Positions 43,980 to 53,928 of a DNA stretch of 64,000 nucleotides are shown here, one piece after another. Origin of the DNA: Actinomycetota bacterium. Lineage in GTDB: Bacteria; Actinomycetota; Thermoleophilia; Solirubrobacterales; Solirubrobacteraceae. The DNA is taken from positions 1-64,000 of the forward strand of contig JAFDWH010000013.1 in NCBI GenBank assembly GCA_018268595.1. Reading direction: 5' to 3'. Position 1 is the first letter of the stretch. Every line of letters begins with the position of its first letter. The notes under the pieces were generated by a model. It saw only the letters and a program-made list of their open reading frames with translations, searched no databases and was not told the DNA's origin. Made by a program: the position numbers and the translations under genes.

Positions 43980-44326
43980 GAGGAGGAGGCCGACACGGCT
44001 TGAGCCGCCTCCCGAGCACGGGACTGGACATGCTCCGCCAGCGCCACCGCCAACGCCATCCGCTCGCGAGCACCCGAAACGAGCTGCGGCTGCACCGCCT
44101 CGAGAAACGCGACGACCGCCTGCGTCAACTCGTCGGAGGCGTGTCGGAGTCGTGTCAGCTGCTCAGGGGACGCATCCTCGAAGCAGAGCAACTCCGGTGC
44201 CGCGTGCGCGAGCGCAATCTGGCCGCTGAGTCGGTCCGTCGCGGCGCTCGCGACCGCGAGGCTGGTGCCGGCCGCCAGCAGCTCCCCGGCGTCGGTTGCT
44301 CGCACCGGGGGTCGTTGGTCGATCAC
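43976..44326 (-). CDS. Uncharacterised protein coupled to permease gene
   Basis: The 116-residue protein starts at GTG 44326, which overlaps the previous stop (GTGA). It ends in a TGA overlapping the permease start. The sequence is helix-rich and mildly acidic: DAGELLAAGTSLAVASAATDRLSGQIALAHAAPEL, then LTRLRHASDELTQAVVAFLEAVQPQLVSGARERMALAVALAEHVQ. No membrane helix, Cys or catalytic motif is visible. It is translationally coupled on both sides, so it is probably a cytoplasmic partner of the permease or its neighbour. Function unknown. Confidence 0.65.
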   Translation of the reverse strand: MIDQRPPVRATDAGELLAAGTSLAVASAATDRLSGQIALAHAAPELLCFEDASPEQLTRLRHASDELTQAVVAFLEAVQPQLVSGARERMALAVALAEHVQSRAREAAQAVSASSS

Positions 44327-44928
44327 GATGGTCCCCCGTCGACCCGCAGCTGCTCGGCCCCGTTGCGCAACGCGACGATCAGCAGCCCGACCGCACCGGG
44401 CTCGATCTCGTCGAGGGGGATGTCGACATCGATCGCCGCTTCGTCGCCGATGCGATCCACGAGCTGCGCCGGGAACTGCCGGAGTCCTCCGAGGAGGTCG
44501 CGCAGCGTCGCCTCCGAGATCCATGGCTCGCCGACCGATTCGAGCGCGTCGGCGAGCGCCAGCAGCCCTTCACGGGCAGGCAGCAGACGCACGGCAAGTC
44601 GAAGCTGACGCGCGTCGGCGATCCCTGATCGCAGCCAGTCGGCTGCTGCACGCTCGACCGCATCGACGCCGACGTCGAGCGACCGGAAGTCGCGTTGCGC
44701 CAGCGCTTCGCGCAGCATGTGCGCGAGCTCGGCCACCTCCAGCAGCTCCTCGAGCTCGCTGACGATCCGGCGCTGCCGCTCGATCGAAGCTTCGACCTCG
44801 TCGCCCACGTAGATGGTGCTGGCGGCGTAGTCCTCGAGATCCCGTGCCAGCCGCTCCACGACCTCGCGCTCGAGCCCAACCAGCTCGTGCAAGCGGATCA
44901 GCGCCAACGCGCCCGCTGCGTCGTCCAC
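44323..44928 (-). CDS. Uncharacterised helical protein, first gene of permease operon
   Basis: The 201-residue protein starts at GTG 44928 behind a GGGAG. It is almost wholly helical, with charged stretches ELVGLEREVVERLARDLEDYAAST and VEASIERQRRIVSELEELLEVAELAHMLREAL suggesting coiled coils. The C-terminal half ends with IPLDEIEPGAVGLLIVALRNGAEQLRV. No membrane segment is seen. Its stop overlaps the next start (GTGA), so three genes are co-translated with the minus-strand permease. It lies divergent from the PadR-ABC-permease operon, with a regulatory gap between. Function unknown. Confidence 0.7.
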   Translation of the reverse strand: MDDAAGALALIRLHELVGLEREVVERLARDLEDYAASTIYVGDEVEASIERQRRIVSELEELLEVAELAHMLREALAQRDFRSLDVGVDAVERAAADWLRSGIADARQLRLAVRLLPAREGLLALADALESVGEPWISEATLRDLLGGLRQFPAQLVDRIGDEAAIDVDIPLDEIEPGAVGLLIVALRNGAEQLRVDGGPS

Positions 44929-44975
44929 CGCCCCGTCTCCCTCACTCCCCCGTGGTTCCGTCTGAACACGATTGT

Positions 44976-45007
44976 GGGAGGCGGGCTTGGGGGACAGCCC
45001 GCCTCCC
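44976..45007. terminator. 12-bp perfect stem-loop in divergent promoter gap
   Basis: GGGAGGCGGGCT pairs perfectly with AGCCCGCCTCCC around the 8-nt loop TGGGGGAC. It lies 48 bp upstream of the minus-strand operon start, so it is not at a gene end. An attenuator or an operator is as likely as a terminator. Confidence 0.5.
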
Positions 45008-45106
45008 GCACCGGCGTCGGGAGGGCGCCGGCGTTCGCGGGGACGCTGCTTCTGGGGGATCGCGCCCCTGCCGAGCGCACGGTATGGCCGGGTTCGGAAT
45101 CGGGTC

Positions 45107-45125
45107 AACCCCAAAACACGGAATA
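45107..45125 (+). repeat. Shared 19-bp element, copy 1
   Basis: AACCCCAAAACACGGAATA; copy 2 at 50943-50961 differs by one base (T for C at position 11). It lies about 150 bp upstream of the PadR-like gene. It could be a promoter or operator shared by two transcription units on the element. Confidence 0.55.
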
Positions 45126-45271
45126 TCCGGCGGACGCGGACTTTGGACTCAGCTCGCGCTCGGACTCGTATACGCCGGGCGCCAGACCACCAGCGCGCGG
45201 GTTCGCACACACCAGTACGTTTCGCCCAGCAGGTCTTGGAGGCGGGTCTGCGAGCGATCGGGGACGACCGG

Positions 45272-45880
45272 ATGGGCATGAAGGAGGCGATGCTCGGCGA
45301 GGTGGCGGACCAGCCGCTGCGTCGAACTGCGCTCGTGCGCCGGCTGCGGCGCAGACATCCGCTCGCTCGCTGGCAGGGGGTCGACACGATGGTCGACAAG
45401 CTTCGGCGAGAGGGTCTGCTGAGCGCGGTCGTCCTCGCCGCAGACGCCGATCCGGACGGCGATCACGCTGCGTTCGATCCCGCGGGCCACGATGACGAGG
45501 CCCGCGATCCGCGTGAAGATCCGACGCCTGTAGGGCTGTCGCCCGCAGGGCGCGAGCAACTGCGCGCGTGGCTCAGCGGAGAGGCGCCGCCCGGGACGTT
45601 CCGCGATGACCTCCTGCTCCAGATCGCCGCGTCGGAGATGGACGACCTTCCGGCGCTCGAGACGATCGTGCGCGAGCGTTGGACGACGGTCACAGACCTC
45701 GCCGCGGAGGACAACGAATCGTCCGCAACGGTTCCGGTCAAACCGGATGATTGGCACCGGAAGCGACTGCTGGTGGCACGAGAGCTCGACCGGAGCATCC
45801 TCGACGGGCTCGCACGAGGTCTGCGGCGCGCGCATGCGCAGATCGTCGATGCTCTCGAACAGCCTCCGCAAGACCGATGA
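45272..45880 (+). CDS. PadR-like winged-helix regulator coupled to degenerate ABC gene
   Basis: The 202-residue protein starts MGMKEAMLGEVADQPLRRTALVRRLRRRH, which corresponds to the PadR first helices. GVDTMVDKLRREGLLSAVVLAAD follows as the recognition helix and wing. The C-terminal half (PPGTFRDDLLLQIAASEMDDLPALETIVRER) is helical like the PadR dimerisation region. It is clearly related to the protein at 51485. ATGA overlap couples it to the degenerate ABC gene. PadR proteins repress their own operons, often in response to a toxic ligand that the transporter handles. Its HTH is more diverged than the 51485 copy. Confidence 0.75.
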   Translation: MGMKEAMLGEVADQPLRRTALVRRLRRRHPLARWQGVDTMVDKLRREGLLSAVVLAADADPDGDHAAFDPAGHDDEARDPREDPTPVGLSPAGREQLRAWLSGEAPPGTFRDDLLLQIAASEMDDLPALETIVRERWTTVTDLAAEDNESSATVPVKPDDWHRKRLLVARELDRSILDGLARGLRRAHAQIVDALEQPPQDR

Positions 45881-46586
45881 CCCTCCTCGCGCTCGAGCAC
45901 GTCGACAAGACCTACTACCGCGGAGGGCGCCACCGTCTCCGAGTCCTGCGCGACGTCGCACTTGATGTCGATGCCGGAGAGCTCGTCGCGGTCGTCGCCG
46001 ATCCCACCGCCGGCAAGACCACCCTGTTGCGCATCGCCGCCGGGCTGGAGCCACCCGACGGCGGCACCGTCCGCCTCGTCGGTGAGCCGCTTCCGGCCAC
46101 GAACGATCCCGACCCGCGGATCGCGCTCGTCACGCGCGCCCCGCCGCCACGCGAGACGATGACGATGCGGATGCTCGACCTGGTCGCGATCCCGCTCTTG
46201 GAGCAGATGTCGCTGGCCAAGGCGCATCGGCGTGTCACTCCGATGCTCGAAGCGCTCGGCGTCGGCGACCTGTCGAGCGCGACGTGGGTGGAGCTGTCCG
46301 ACGCGGAGCGCGTCGCGATTCGGATTGCGCAGGCCGTGGTGCGCAAGCCGCTGCTGCTGCTCGTCGACGACGTGATGGCCGGACTTGGCATCGCTCATGT
46401 CGACGCCGTGCTGGGATGTCTGCGCCATGCAGCCGATGCCGACCGCACGGCGGTCCTGATGACGGCCGGCAGCCTCGAGGAGACGGCCCGCGTCGACACG
46501 CTCTACTCGCTGAGCGCCGGCTCGCTCGTCGCGATGTCGACGCACGAGCGCGGCCAAGTGTTCGATTTCCCGGCGGAGCGCCGTTG

Positions 46587-46587
<1 letters not shown>
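45877..46587 (+). CDS. Degenerate ABC ATPase-like protein, operon copy
   Basis: The 236-residue ABC-fold protein starts MTLLALEHVDKTYYRGGRHR. Walker A reads ADPTAGKTT (first Gly lost, K47 kept). The signature is LSDAERVA instead of LSGGQ. Walker B ends in VDD, so the catalytic Glu is Asp, and the H-loop His is absent (LMTAGS). ATP binding is possible, but normal hydrolysis is unlikely. It is translationally coupled to PadR before it (ATGA) and to a canonical ABC ATPase after it (TGATG). It could pair with the canonical subunit as a heterodimer or act as a sensor. A family of such proteins appears three times in this window. Confidence 0.85.
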
Positions 46588-47293
<706 letters not shown>

Positions 47294-47297
<4 letters not shown>

Positions 47298-49816
47298 GCC
47301 TGTCGAACCTCGTCTTCTTCTACCGGCGACGGCTGCGTGCGCGCCGCGTGCAGGAGCTGCTGGCGCTGGTCGGGATCGCCGTCGGCGTGGCGCTGCTCTA
47401 CTCGGTGCAGGTCTCCAGCACGAGCCTCTCCGGATCGGTCGAGCAGCTGACCCAGGGGCTGTTCGGGAAGTCGCAATGGCAGTTGGTCGCGCGCGGCCCG
47501 CGCGGCCTCGACGAACACCTGGTGTCGCAGCTCGAGGCGTCCCGCGACGTGCGGGCAGCCGTGCCCGTCCTCGAACTGCCGGCGAGCGTCAACGGCCGTA
47601 CGGGCACTCGTACGGTGTCGTTGATCGGCGTCGATCCGCGCATCGGCCAGGTCGGTGAGGGAAGCCTGCCGACGGGCTACGGCACGGTCCTCGCAGCGCT
47701 GCGGGCGCTCGCGCTTCCCTCAGCCGTCGCGGGCGCCATCGGCGCGAGATTCGGCGACGCCGTGACACTCGACGTCGGCGGCCGCGCACAACCGGCCCGC
47801 GCCGGGGTGGTCCTGAGCCGCGACCAGTTCGGCGCGCTCGCCGACGCGCCGATCGTGGCGGCCCCGCTCACATACGCCCAGGAGCTTGCGGGGATGCCAG
47901 GCCGCGTCTCGCGTGTCTACGTGGCGGCGCGCCAGGGGCGCGAGCAGGCGGTCGAGGCGCTGTTGCACCGGGTGGCAGCGGGTCGGTTGGACGTGCGGCC
48001 GGTCGACTTCGACGCACGGGTGTTCGCGCAGGCCGCGGCACCGAACGACCAGTCGACCGGACTGTTCGCCGCGATCAGTGCGTTCGTGGGGTTCCTGTTC
48101 GCGTTCAACGCGCTGCTGCTTGTCGCCGGCCAACGACGCGAGCTGATCGAGGCGCTGCGACTGTGGGGCTTTCGCACCGGCAGCATCGTGCGGATCCTCG
48201 TCTTCGACGCCGTCGTCCTCGGCCTGATCGCCTCGGCGCTCGGACTTGCGCTCGGCGAGCTGCTCTCGCGGACTGTGTTCCCCCCAACCCCCGGCTACCT
48301 CGGGCTTGCGTTCCCCGTTGGCGCCGGTCGGGTCGTGCGATGGGAGACCGTCGCGATCTCACTTGGCTGCGGCGTGCTCGCCGCCGTGCTTGCGACGCTC
48401 GTGCCGCTCGTGTTGGACATCTCCGGGCGCTCGGATCCGGAGGCCGCAGGAACGGACGCCGGCAGCCTCGCCCGCGCGCTCCGTTCGCGGTGGACGCTCG
48501 TCGCGAGCATCGCCCTGCTTGCGATCACCGTCGTCGTGCTGATCGCGGCCCCGGGCGCCGCCGTCGTCGGCATGCTGGCGCTGATCGCGGCCATGCTCCT
48601 GCTCTTGCCACGGCTGCTCTCCGCCATCTTGAGCGTCGGCGCACGCATGCAGCACCGGGTCCGCGGCTCCGTCGTAATGCTGGCGGTCGGCGAGCTGCGC
48701 GCAGCGGGGTTCCGCTCGGTGGCGATCACTGCCATCGCAGGCATCGCATTGCTGGGCAGCGTCGCCGTCGAGGGATCGCACCGCGACCTCCTGCGCGGGC
48801 TGGATCGGGACGTGCACCAGCTGACCGCGGTCACCGACGTGTGGGTGACCGCCCCCGGACCCGCCAACGCGTTGGCGACGACGCCGTTCGGCATCGACGC
48901 CGCTCGGCGGCTGGAGCGGAGCGCCGGCGTCGCGGCGGTCGGCGTGCAGCGCGGCGGCTTCTTCGACGTGGGCGACCGACGCGTGTGGGTGCTGGCGCCG
49001 CCGGCGACCTCCGCGGAGCTGGTGCCGGGGGAGCAGGTGCTCGAGGGCGATCCGGCCCAGGCTACGACCCGGCTGCGTGGGCACGGATGGGTCGCGCTCT
49101 CCGAGGCGCTTGCACACGAGCAGGGCGTCTCCGTGGGGGACACGTTCTTGCTCAGAGCGCCGCAGCCCACCCGCATGCGGGTCGCGGCGATCATCTCCAA
49201 CCTCGGCTGGACACCGGGCGCGATCGTGCTCAACGCCGACGACTACGCCCGCGCCTGGCAGACCACGGACGCCAGCGCACTCCGGGTCACGCTCGATCCC
49301 GGCATCTCTCCGGCCGCCGGCAGAGCCTTGGTCGAGCGGGCGCTCGGCGCCGGCTCCGGGCTCACGGTCGAGACCGTTCCAGAGCGAGAGCGCAGCCAAC
49401 GCCAGGTCTCTCACGACGGGCTCGTGCGCCTCACGCAGATCGCCGTGCTCATGCTGGGCGCCGCCGCGCTTGCGATGGCCGCCGCCATGGGCGCGATGGT
49501 CTGGCAGCGCCGCCAGCGCCTCGCCGCCGTCAAGCTGCTCGGCGTCCCCACCCGCCGCCTCTGGCACGCCATGCTGCTCGAGGCCGCTGTGCTGCTTGCG
49601 GTCGGATGCACGATCGGAACCCTGGCCGGCATCTACGGCGCCCAACTGCTCAACCGCACCCTCACCACCGTCACCGGATTCCCCGTCACGCCCTCACTTC
49701 CGATCCCGGTCGCCCTCGCTGCCTACGGCAGCCTCGCGCTGATCGCCTTCACCATCGCCGCCGCCACCAGCTACATCGCCGCCCAAGTCCCGACCCGAAC
49801 CGCACTCCAAGACTGA
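47294..49816 (+). CDS. FtsX/MacB-type ABC permease, plus-strand copy
   Basis: The 840-residue permease starts at GTG with the same VSLSNLVFFYRRRLRARRVQELLALVGIAVGVALLY as the copy at 43979. It has a double FtsX layout with eight helices in all and two large outside domains. Family members extract or export lipids and peptides without transporting through a pore, using mechanotransmission. The operon partners are a PadR regulator, a degenerate ABC and a canonical ABC ATPase; a terpene synthase follows 33 bp downstream. The substrate might be a terpenoid or lipid, which is inference. Confidence 0.93.
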
Positions 49817-49849
49817 ACGGACGAGGACGCCCAGGCATGGTCCTCGCCG

Positions 49850-50962
49850 ATGAACGATCGCCGACGCACGCCGACAGAGGCGCTCGCGCTGCTCGGCGTC
49901 GCTTGGCGCGGCGTCACCTGGACGATCCCGAGCGTCAAGCGAGAGCTGCGCGGCTGGCGCGAGCGAGCGCTCTGCATCCCTGATCCGGCACTGCGCGCCG
50001 ACGCCTTGGAGACGCTGCGTCGCGAGCACATGAACGCGCACGGTGCCGCGCTGTTCGCCGTGCTGCCGCGCACACGCAGCCGACCGCTGTTGCGCCTGCT
50101 CGTCGCCTTCCAGGTCGCCCTCGACTACCTCGACACGGTCACCGAGCGACCTGCTCTAGACGAGCGCGCGCACGGCGACCGGCTTCATCGCGCGCTCGTC
50201 GACGCGCTCGATCCCAACGCCACTCCAACGGACTACTACGACGAGCGGCCATGGGAGGACGACGGCGGCTACCTGCGCGGGCTCGTCGAGACGTGCCGGC
50301 GCGAATGCGCCGCGCTGCCCGGCTACTCGACGGTGCGTCCATACGCCCTGAGCGCGGCCTCCGATCTCTCCGTTCAGGTTCTCAACCACCTCACTCACCC
50401 GGCTGAGCGCGACGCAGCGATCCGCGCCTGGGCCGATGGCGAGGGACGCCGCGACAGCGAGCTGCAGTGGTTCGAGCGCGCCGGTGCCGCCAGCTCGACG
50501 CTCGGCATCTACGCACTGCTCGCCATCGCCGCCGCTTCGCAGCTGCGCGCAAACCAGATTCGCGCGGTCGACGCCGCGTACCGCCCCACGGTCTGCCTCC
50601 TGTGCACGTTGATGGATAGCCTCGCCGACTACGAGGAGGACCGTGCCACTGGGGTGCACAGCTACGTCGCTCGCTACGGCGACGCTGTGGTCGCGATCGA
50701 GCGAATCTCTGCCCTCGTTCCACGAGCGCTCGCCGAGGTGCGTCGGCTGCCGAGCGGACCACGACACGCTGTGATCGTGAACGGGATGGTCGCGATGTAC
50801 CTCTCGAAGCAAGGTCCCCGCAGTGCGCTGCTCCGCGAGAGCTCGCGACAGATCCGTATGCGCGTCGACTGGATGGCGGCCGTGGCGATGCCCGTGACTC
50901 GCATCATGGAACGGAGGCGCGCCCGCTCAACTCGTGGGCGAGAACCCCAAAATACGGAATAA
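49850..50962 (+). CDS. DUF2600-family terpene synthase-like protein
   Basis: The 370-residue protein matches DUF2600. Blocks include REVRAW-like VKRELRGWRERALCIPDP, a first acidic motif DYLDTVTE (D92, D95, E99), ELQWFERAGAASSTLG, and a second acidic motif DSLADYEED (D256, D260, D264), then HSYVARY and HAVIVNGMVAMYLSK. The family includes Bacillus tetraprenyl-beta-curcumene synthase (YtpB), a large-terpene cyclase. The acidic motifs would bind Mg-diphosphate. It lies 33 bp after the permease gene and is probably the last gene of the same operon. No prenyl-diphosphate synthase is coded nearby, so host isoprenoids must supply substrate. Confidence 0.88.
   Translation: MNDRRRTPTEALALLGVAWRGVTWTIPSVKRELRGWRERALCIPDPALRADALETLRREHMNAHGAALFAVLPRTRSRPLLRLLVAFQVALDYLDTVTERPALDERAHGDRLHRALVDALDPNATPTDYYDERPWEDDGGYLRGLVETCRRECAALPGYSTVRPYALSAASDLSVQVLNHLTHPAERDAAIRAWADGEGRRDSELQWFERAGAASSTLGIYALLAIAAASQLRANQIRAVDAAYRPTVCLLCTLMDSLADYEEDRATGVHSYVARYGDAVVAIERISALVPRALAEVRRLPSGPRHAVIVNGMVAMYLSKQGPRSALLRESSRQIRMRVDWMAAVAMPVTRIMERRRARSTRGREPQNTE
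50943..50961 (+). repeat. Shared 19-bp element, copy 2
   Basis: AACCCCAAAATACGGAATA overlaps the last codons of the terpene synthase gene and lies about 130 bp before the XRE gene. It matches copy 1 (45107) at 18 of 19 positions. Confidence 0.55.
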
Positions 50963-51089
50963 ATGGGTTCCTCTCAGAGCAGGCAGATCGTATGTTGGCC
51001 GCGCCAAGAGCCGGTAACGGTCCTGCGGATCGCTACGAGTGCGGGTCCGCGACCGGCAAACGAGCGGGTCGCGGGCCCGCGAGCACGAG

Positions 51090-51419
51090 ATGACCCTTCA
51101 ACAGTCCACTCCCCGCATCGCGCTCCGCTCGGCCGAGAGAGACGACGATGTGCTCTTCCGCCGCGCGCTCGCCAAGACGATTCGTCGACTGCGGCGCGAT
51201 CGAGAGCTGTCCCAGGCCGAACTCGGCGAGCGCACCGGGCTCGCGCGGAACCACATCGGCGAGATCGAGCGCGTGCCACGCAACCTGACGCTGCAAACGA
51301 TCGTCTCCCTTGCAAGAGCGTTCGACATGCACGTCTCGGAGCTGCTTGCGCGGGCGGAGGAGTTCGCTCGCGAGCAAGCTTCCAACCAGCGCAGTCCCGA
51401 CGGCTCCGCCGCCCCCTGA
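51090..51419 (+). CDS. XRE-family HTH regulator
   Basis: The 109-residue protein has one central XRE HTH (about 28-85): FRRALAKTIRRLRRDRELSQAELGERTGLARNHIGEIERVPRNLTLQTIVSLARAFDMHVSELL. This is a close match to the Cro/C1 family. The N-terminal and C-terminal tails are short and polar. It precedes a PadR-like gene and a degenerate ABC gene (module B), separated by 65 bp. It could be an element-encoded repressor or the immunity-type regulator of the island. Confidence 0.9.
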   Translation: MTLQQSTPRIALRSAERDDDVLFRRALAKTIRRLRRDRELSQAELGERTGLARNHIGEIERVPRNLTLQTIVSLARAFDMHVSELLARAEEFAREQASNQRSPDGSAAP

Positions 51420-51484
51420 GGTTCCTGTACGTTTGAGTTCATTAGGCGGCCCTCGACCGTCGTGATGCGGAGGCGAACGCGCAA

Positions 51485-52030
51485 GTGGGGATGACGCATG
51501 CCGTGCTGGGGGCCGCGAAGGAGGGACCTGCCTCCCGCTACGAGCTGCTCATGCGGCTGCGGCGCGACTTCCCGCTGTGGAACTTCAGCAGCGGCGGCGT
51601 CTATCACGCCGTCGACAAGCTGACGCCCCACTTGCTGCGTCCCTGCGACGGCGACAAGACCACAGGCGACTATGAGCTGACGGCCACGGGAGACATCCGC
51701 CTGCGCGCGTGGGTGCGCAGACCGTCGCGGCCTGGGCCGTTCCGCGACGACCTGCGGCTGCAGATCGCCTACTCAGAGCCCGAGGACCTTCCCTGGATCG
51801 AGCAGCAGATCCGCGAGCGCCTCAGATGGATCGGCGAGCAGCAGGCGGCGCTCCGCGACGTCAGCCACCTTCGCGAGCTGCGGCGCCTCCAGAAGCCATG
51901 GAGCATCACGCGCCTGCTGGTCGCTCGCGCCATCCAGCTCGCGGTCCTCGACGGGCTCGCGCGCGGCCTGCGACGAGCCCAGGCCGAGATCATCACTGCG
52001 ATCGAGCAGAGCGCGCAGCAGGACCGATGA
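51485..52030 (+). CDS. PadR-like transcriptional regulator, module B
   Basis: The 181-residue protein starts at GTG with GMTHAVLGAAKEGPASRYELLMRLRRDFPLWNFSSGGVYHAVDKL, a canonical PadR winged helix (THAVLG and S/G-YELL motifs). The C-terminal half (RPGPFRDDLRLQIAYSEPEDLPWIEQQIRERLRWIGEQQAAL) matches the PadR-like protein at 45272. GGAGG precedes the GTG at about 11 nt. Its stop overlaps the following ABC gene (ATGA). It is better conserved as a PadR protein than the module A copy. Confidence 0.88.
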   Translation: MGMTHAVLGAAKEGPASRYELLMRLRRDFPLWNFSSGGVYHAVDKLTPHLLRPCDGDKTTGDYELTATGDIRLRAWVRRPSRPGPFRDDLRLQIAYSEPEDLPWIEQQIRERLRWIGEQQAALRDVSHLRELRRLQKPWSITRLLVARAIQLAVLDGLARGLRRAQAEIITAIEQSAQQDR

Positions 52031-52743
52031 CGCTCCTGGCTCTGGAGAACGTCAGCAAGACGTACTACCGGGGAGGCCGTCACCGTCTCCCGATCCTGCG
52101 CGACGTCAGCCTGCACGTCAATGCCGGCGACGTCGCTGCGATCGTCGCTGACCCGACCGCCGGCAAGACCACCCTGCTGCGCATCGCTGCCGGCCTCGAG
52201 CCGCCCGACACCGGCACCGTCAGCCTCGCGGGCGAGCCGCTCCCGGCCACGAACGACCTCGACCCACGGATCGCGCTCGTCACCCGCACCCCACCACCGC
52301 GCGAGACCACGAGCTTGCCGGTGACCGACTTCGTGGGGCTGGCGCTCATGGACCGTATGCCGACTCGCGAGGCGCGTCAACGCACGGACGCGATCCTCGA
52401 CGCCTTCGATCTCCACACGCTCGCGGGCTCCACATGGCCCGAGCTGTCGGACGTGGAGCGAACACTGATCCGGATCGCGCAGGCAGTCGTTCGCCGACCG
52501 ACGCTGCTGCTGCTCGACGATCCCGTCCTCGGCCTCGGCATCTCAACTACGGAGACGGTCCTCTCGCAGATCCGCGACGCGGCCCGAACACACGCGACGG
52601 CCGCACTGATGACCGTCGCGCACCCGTCCGAGGCGGTGCATGCGGACACGATGCTCACGTTGAACGCCGGCACGCTGATGCAGACATCGAGGCACCAGAA
52701 TCGTGGCCAGCTGCTGGACTTTCCGACGGGCCGGGTGTCCTGA
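52027..52743 (+). CDS. Degenerate ABC ATPase-like protein, orphan module B copy
   Basis: The 238-residue protein starts MTLLALENVSKTYYRGGRHR. It is a close relative of the gene at 45877. Walker A is ADPTAGKTT, the signature LSDVERTL, Walker B ends in LDDP (no catalytic Glu), and the H-loop is shifted (LMTVAHP). No canonical ABC gene or permease follows, unlike module A: the next gene on this strand is unrelated. This looks like a truncated duplicate of the module, or a subunit that acts with a distant transporter. Confidence 0.85.
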   Translation: MTLLALENVSKTYYRGGRHRLPILRDVSLHVNAGDVAAIVADPTAGKTTLLRIAAGLEPPDTGTVSLAGEPLPATNDLDPRIALVTRTPPPRETTSLPVTDFVGLALMDRMPTREARQRTDAILDAFDLHTLAGSTWPELSDVERTLIRIAQAVVRRPTLLLLDDPVLGLGISTTETVLSQIRDAARTHATAALMTVAHPSEAVHADTMLTLNAGTLMQTSRHQNRGQLLDFPTGRVS

Positions 52744-52788
52744 GCAAGCCGCTGCTGACGGACCGCCAATGTCGGCCGTGTCTCAGCA

Positions 52789-53079
52789 TCAGCGCGCGGA
52801 ACGAGCCCGCATCGCATCCCGCGTGCGCGTCTCAGCTCGGGCGACGATCTCGGTCGGCGTGATGTGGAGCACACCGCACACGAGGAAGAGGCGATCCCAT
52901 CGGAGGACGTGGCGGCCGTTCTCCCACTCCCAGATACGGCTGGGGCGGATGTCGAGACTCTCAGCCACGGCGCTCTGCGACATGCCGACCTCTTCGCGGC
53001 GCTCTCGGAGCACAGCGCCGAGGGCGATTCGGAACTCGCCGGGATCGAGGCGGAAGAAATCGATGTCGGCGTCGGGCAT
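52789..53079 (-). CDS. XRE-family HTH regulator divergent from unknown operon
   Basis: The 96-residue protein has an XRE HTH (about 12-70): LGAVLRERREEVGMSQSAVAESLDIRPSRIWEWENGRHVLRWDRLFLVCGVLHITPTEIV. ATG 53079 (MPDADIDFF) is the best start; upstream sequence is not HTH-like. It is divergent from the three-gene operon at 53231, with about 150 bp between, so it is the likely regulator of that operon. The HTH has a Trp-containing recognition helix (SRIWEWENG). Confidence 0.85.
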   Translation of the reverse strand: MPDADIDFFRLDPGEFRIALGAVLRERREEVGMSQSAVAESLDIRPSRIWEWENGRHVLRWDRLFLVCGVLHITPTEIVARAETRTRDAMRARSAR

Positions 53080-53230
53080 CTGAGCGCCGGGGACCGGCCC
53101 TGCCTGGGCGCCCGGACCGGCTGAGCGTATCCCGTGTGACGGCCTCCGATGGTCACCTGCAGCAGGGCATGTCTGAGAAGCCATCAGCCGTACTGCACCC
53201 CCGCCTGTTTCACCGGGCTATGGTGCATCG

Positions 53231-53923
53231 ATGGGGATCGTCGATGAGGGGTACCGGCGCAAGGTCCTTCAGCCGCGCCCGGACATGCGCCCAGAGGACT
53301 GGATGGCCGTTCCCACCCTGAACTGGGTTTGGCGCCAGCCGGTCGTCGAGCTGGAGCAGCAGGTGCGGCTCTTCATGCACTCGCTGATGTTCGCCGTCGA
53401 CGCCACGAGCGACGGCGGCGCCGTCCAATTCGTGATCCTGCTCGGCGTCGAGCCGAAGCCCGATGAGACGGAGCTGTCGGTCGTCTGCCCGTTGGGCGCT
53501 CCGCTGGCCCAGCTACGAACCGCCCTCGCCACGCAGGATCTGGCGCCGGCCGGGGAGGTGGACATCGAGATGAGGTTCGGCGCCCGCAGCGACGTGCACG
53601 TGCCGGTCGTGGTCGACTGCGACCGCGCCACGGGCCGCTACGCGTTCAACAACCACAACCAGCTCGCCGACCCGAAGCAGTTCATGAACCCGTACGCGTG
53701 CCGGAGCACGTCCGGCTTCCTCAACTTCATCGGCGCGCGCGAGATCATGGGTCCGGGGATGGTGGTCATGACCGACCTGGACACGCTGCACGACAAGGGT
53801 CTCGACGAGTGGTTCCGCTGGCTCTGCTGCACCACCGAGACCGGCGTCAGCTTCGACGCGGAGCGGCTGCTCGTGCGGCGCGACGACCCGGAGATCTGGA
53901 TCTACGACTACGACGGGAGTTGA
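53231..53923 (+). CDS. Uncharacterised protein, gene 1 of unknown three-gene operon
   Basis: The 230-residue protein shows mixed alpha/beta character and no signal peptide. Marks: DWMAVPTLNWVWRQPVVELEQQVRLFMHSLMF, VEPKPDETELSVVCPLGAPLAQL, VPVVVDCDRATGRYAFNNHNQL, and ALREIMGPGMVVMTDLDTLHDKG-like HDKGLDEWFRWLCCTTETGVS. It has a Cys pair in CCTTETG and a NNHN motif. I recognise no family. It is followed 5 bp later by the next gene in the operon, so all three genes are co-transcribed. It is probably a cytoplasmic enzyme or adaptor. Confidence 0.75.
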   Translation: MGIVDEGYRRKVLQPRPDMRPEDWMAVPTLNWVWRQPVVELEQQVRLFMHSLMFAVDATSDGGAVQFVILLGVEPKPDETELSVVCPLGAPLAQLRTALATQDLAPAGEVDIEMRFGARSDVHVPVVVDCDRATGRYAFNNHNQLADPKQFMNPYACRSTSGFLNFIGAREIMGPGMVVMTDLDTLHDKGLDEWFRWLCCTTETGVSFDAERLLVRRDDPEIWIYDYDGS

Positions 53924-53928
53924 CCGCG

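Larger units (their letters stand above)
44929..45271. promoter_or_regulatory. Divergent control region between the two permease operons
   Basis: The 343-bp gap holds a strong 12-bp stem-loop (44976-45007) and a 19-bp element (45107-45125) that recurs at 50943 with one mismatch. Frames crossing this gap lack family signatures. The region should hold promoters for both operons. The hairpin could block read-through or serve as a binding site. Confidence 0.65.

Noticed and set aside
44976-45007. Hairpin treated as a riboswitch
   Set aside because: A single stem-loop with no conserved multi-helix pattern, and its position 48 bp upstream of a start does not match any riboswitch class I know.
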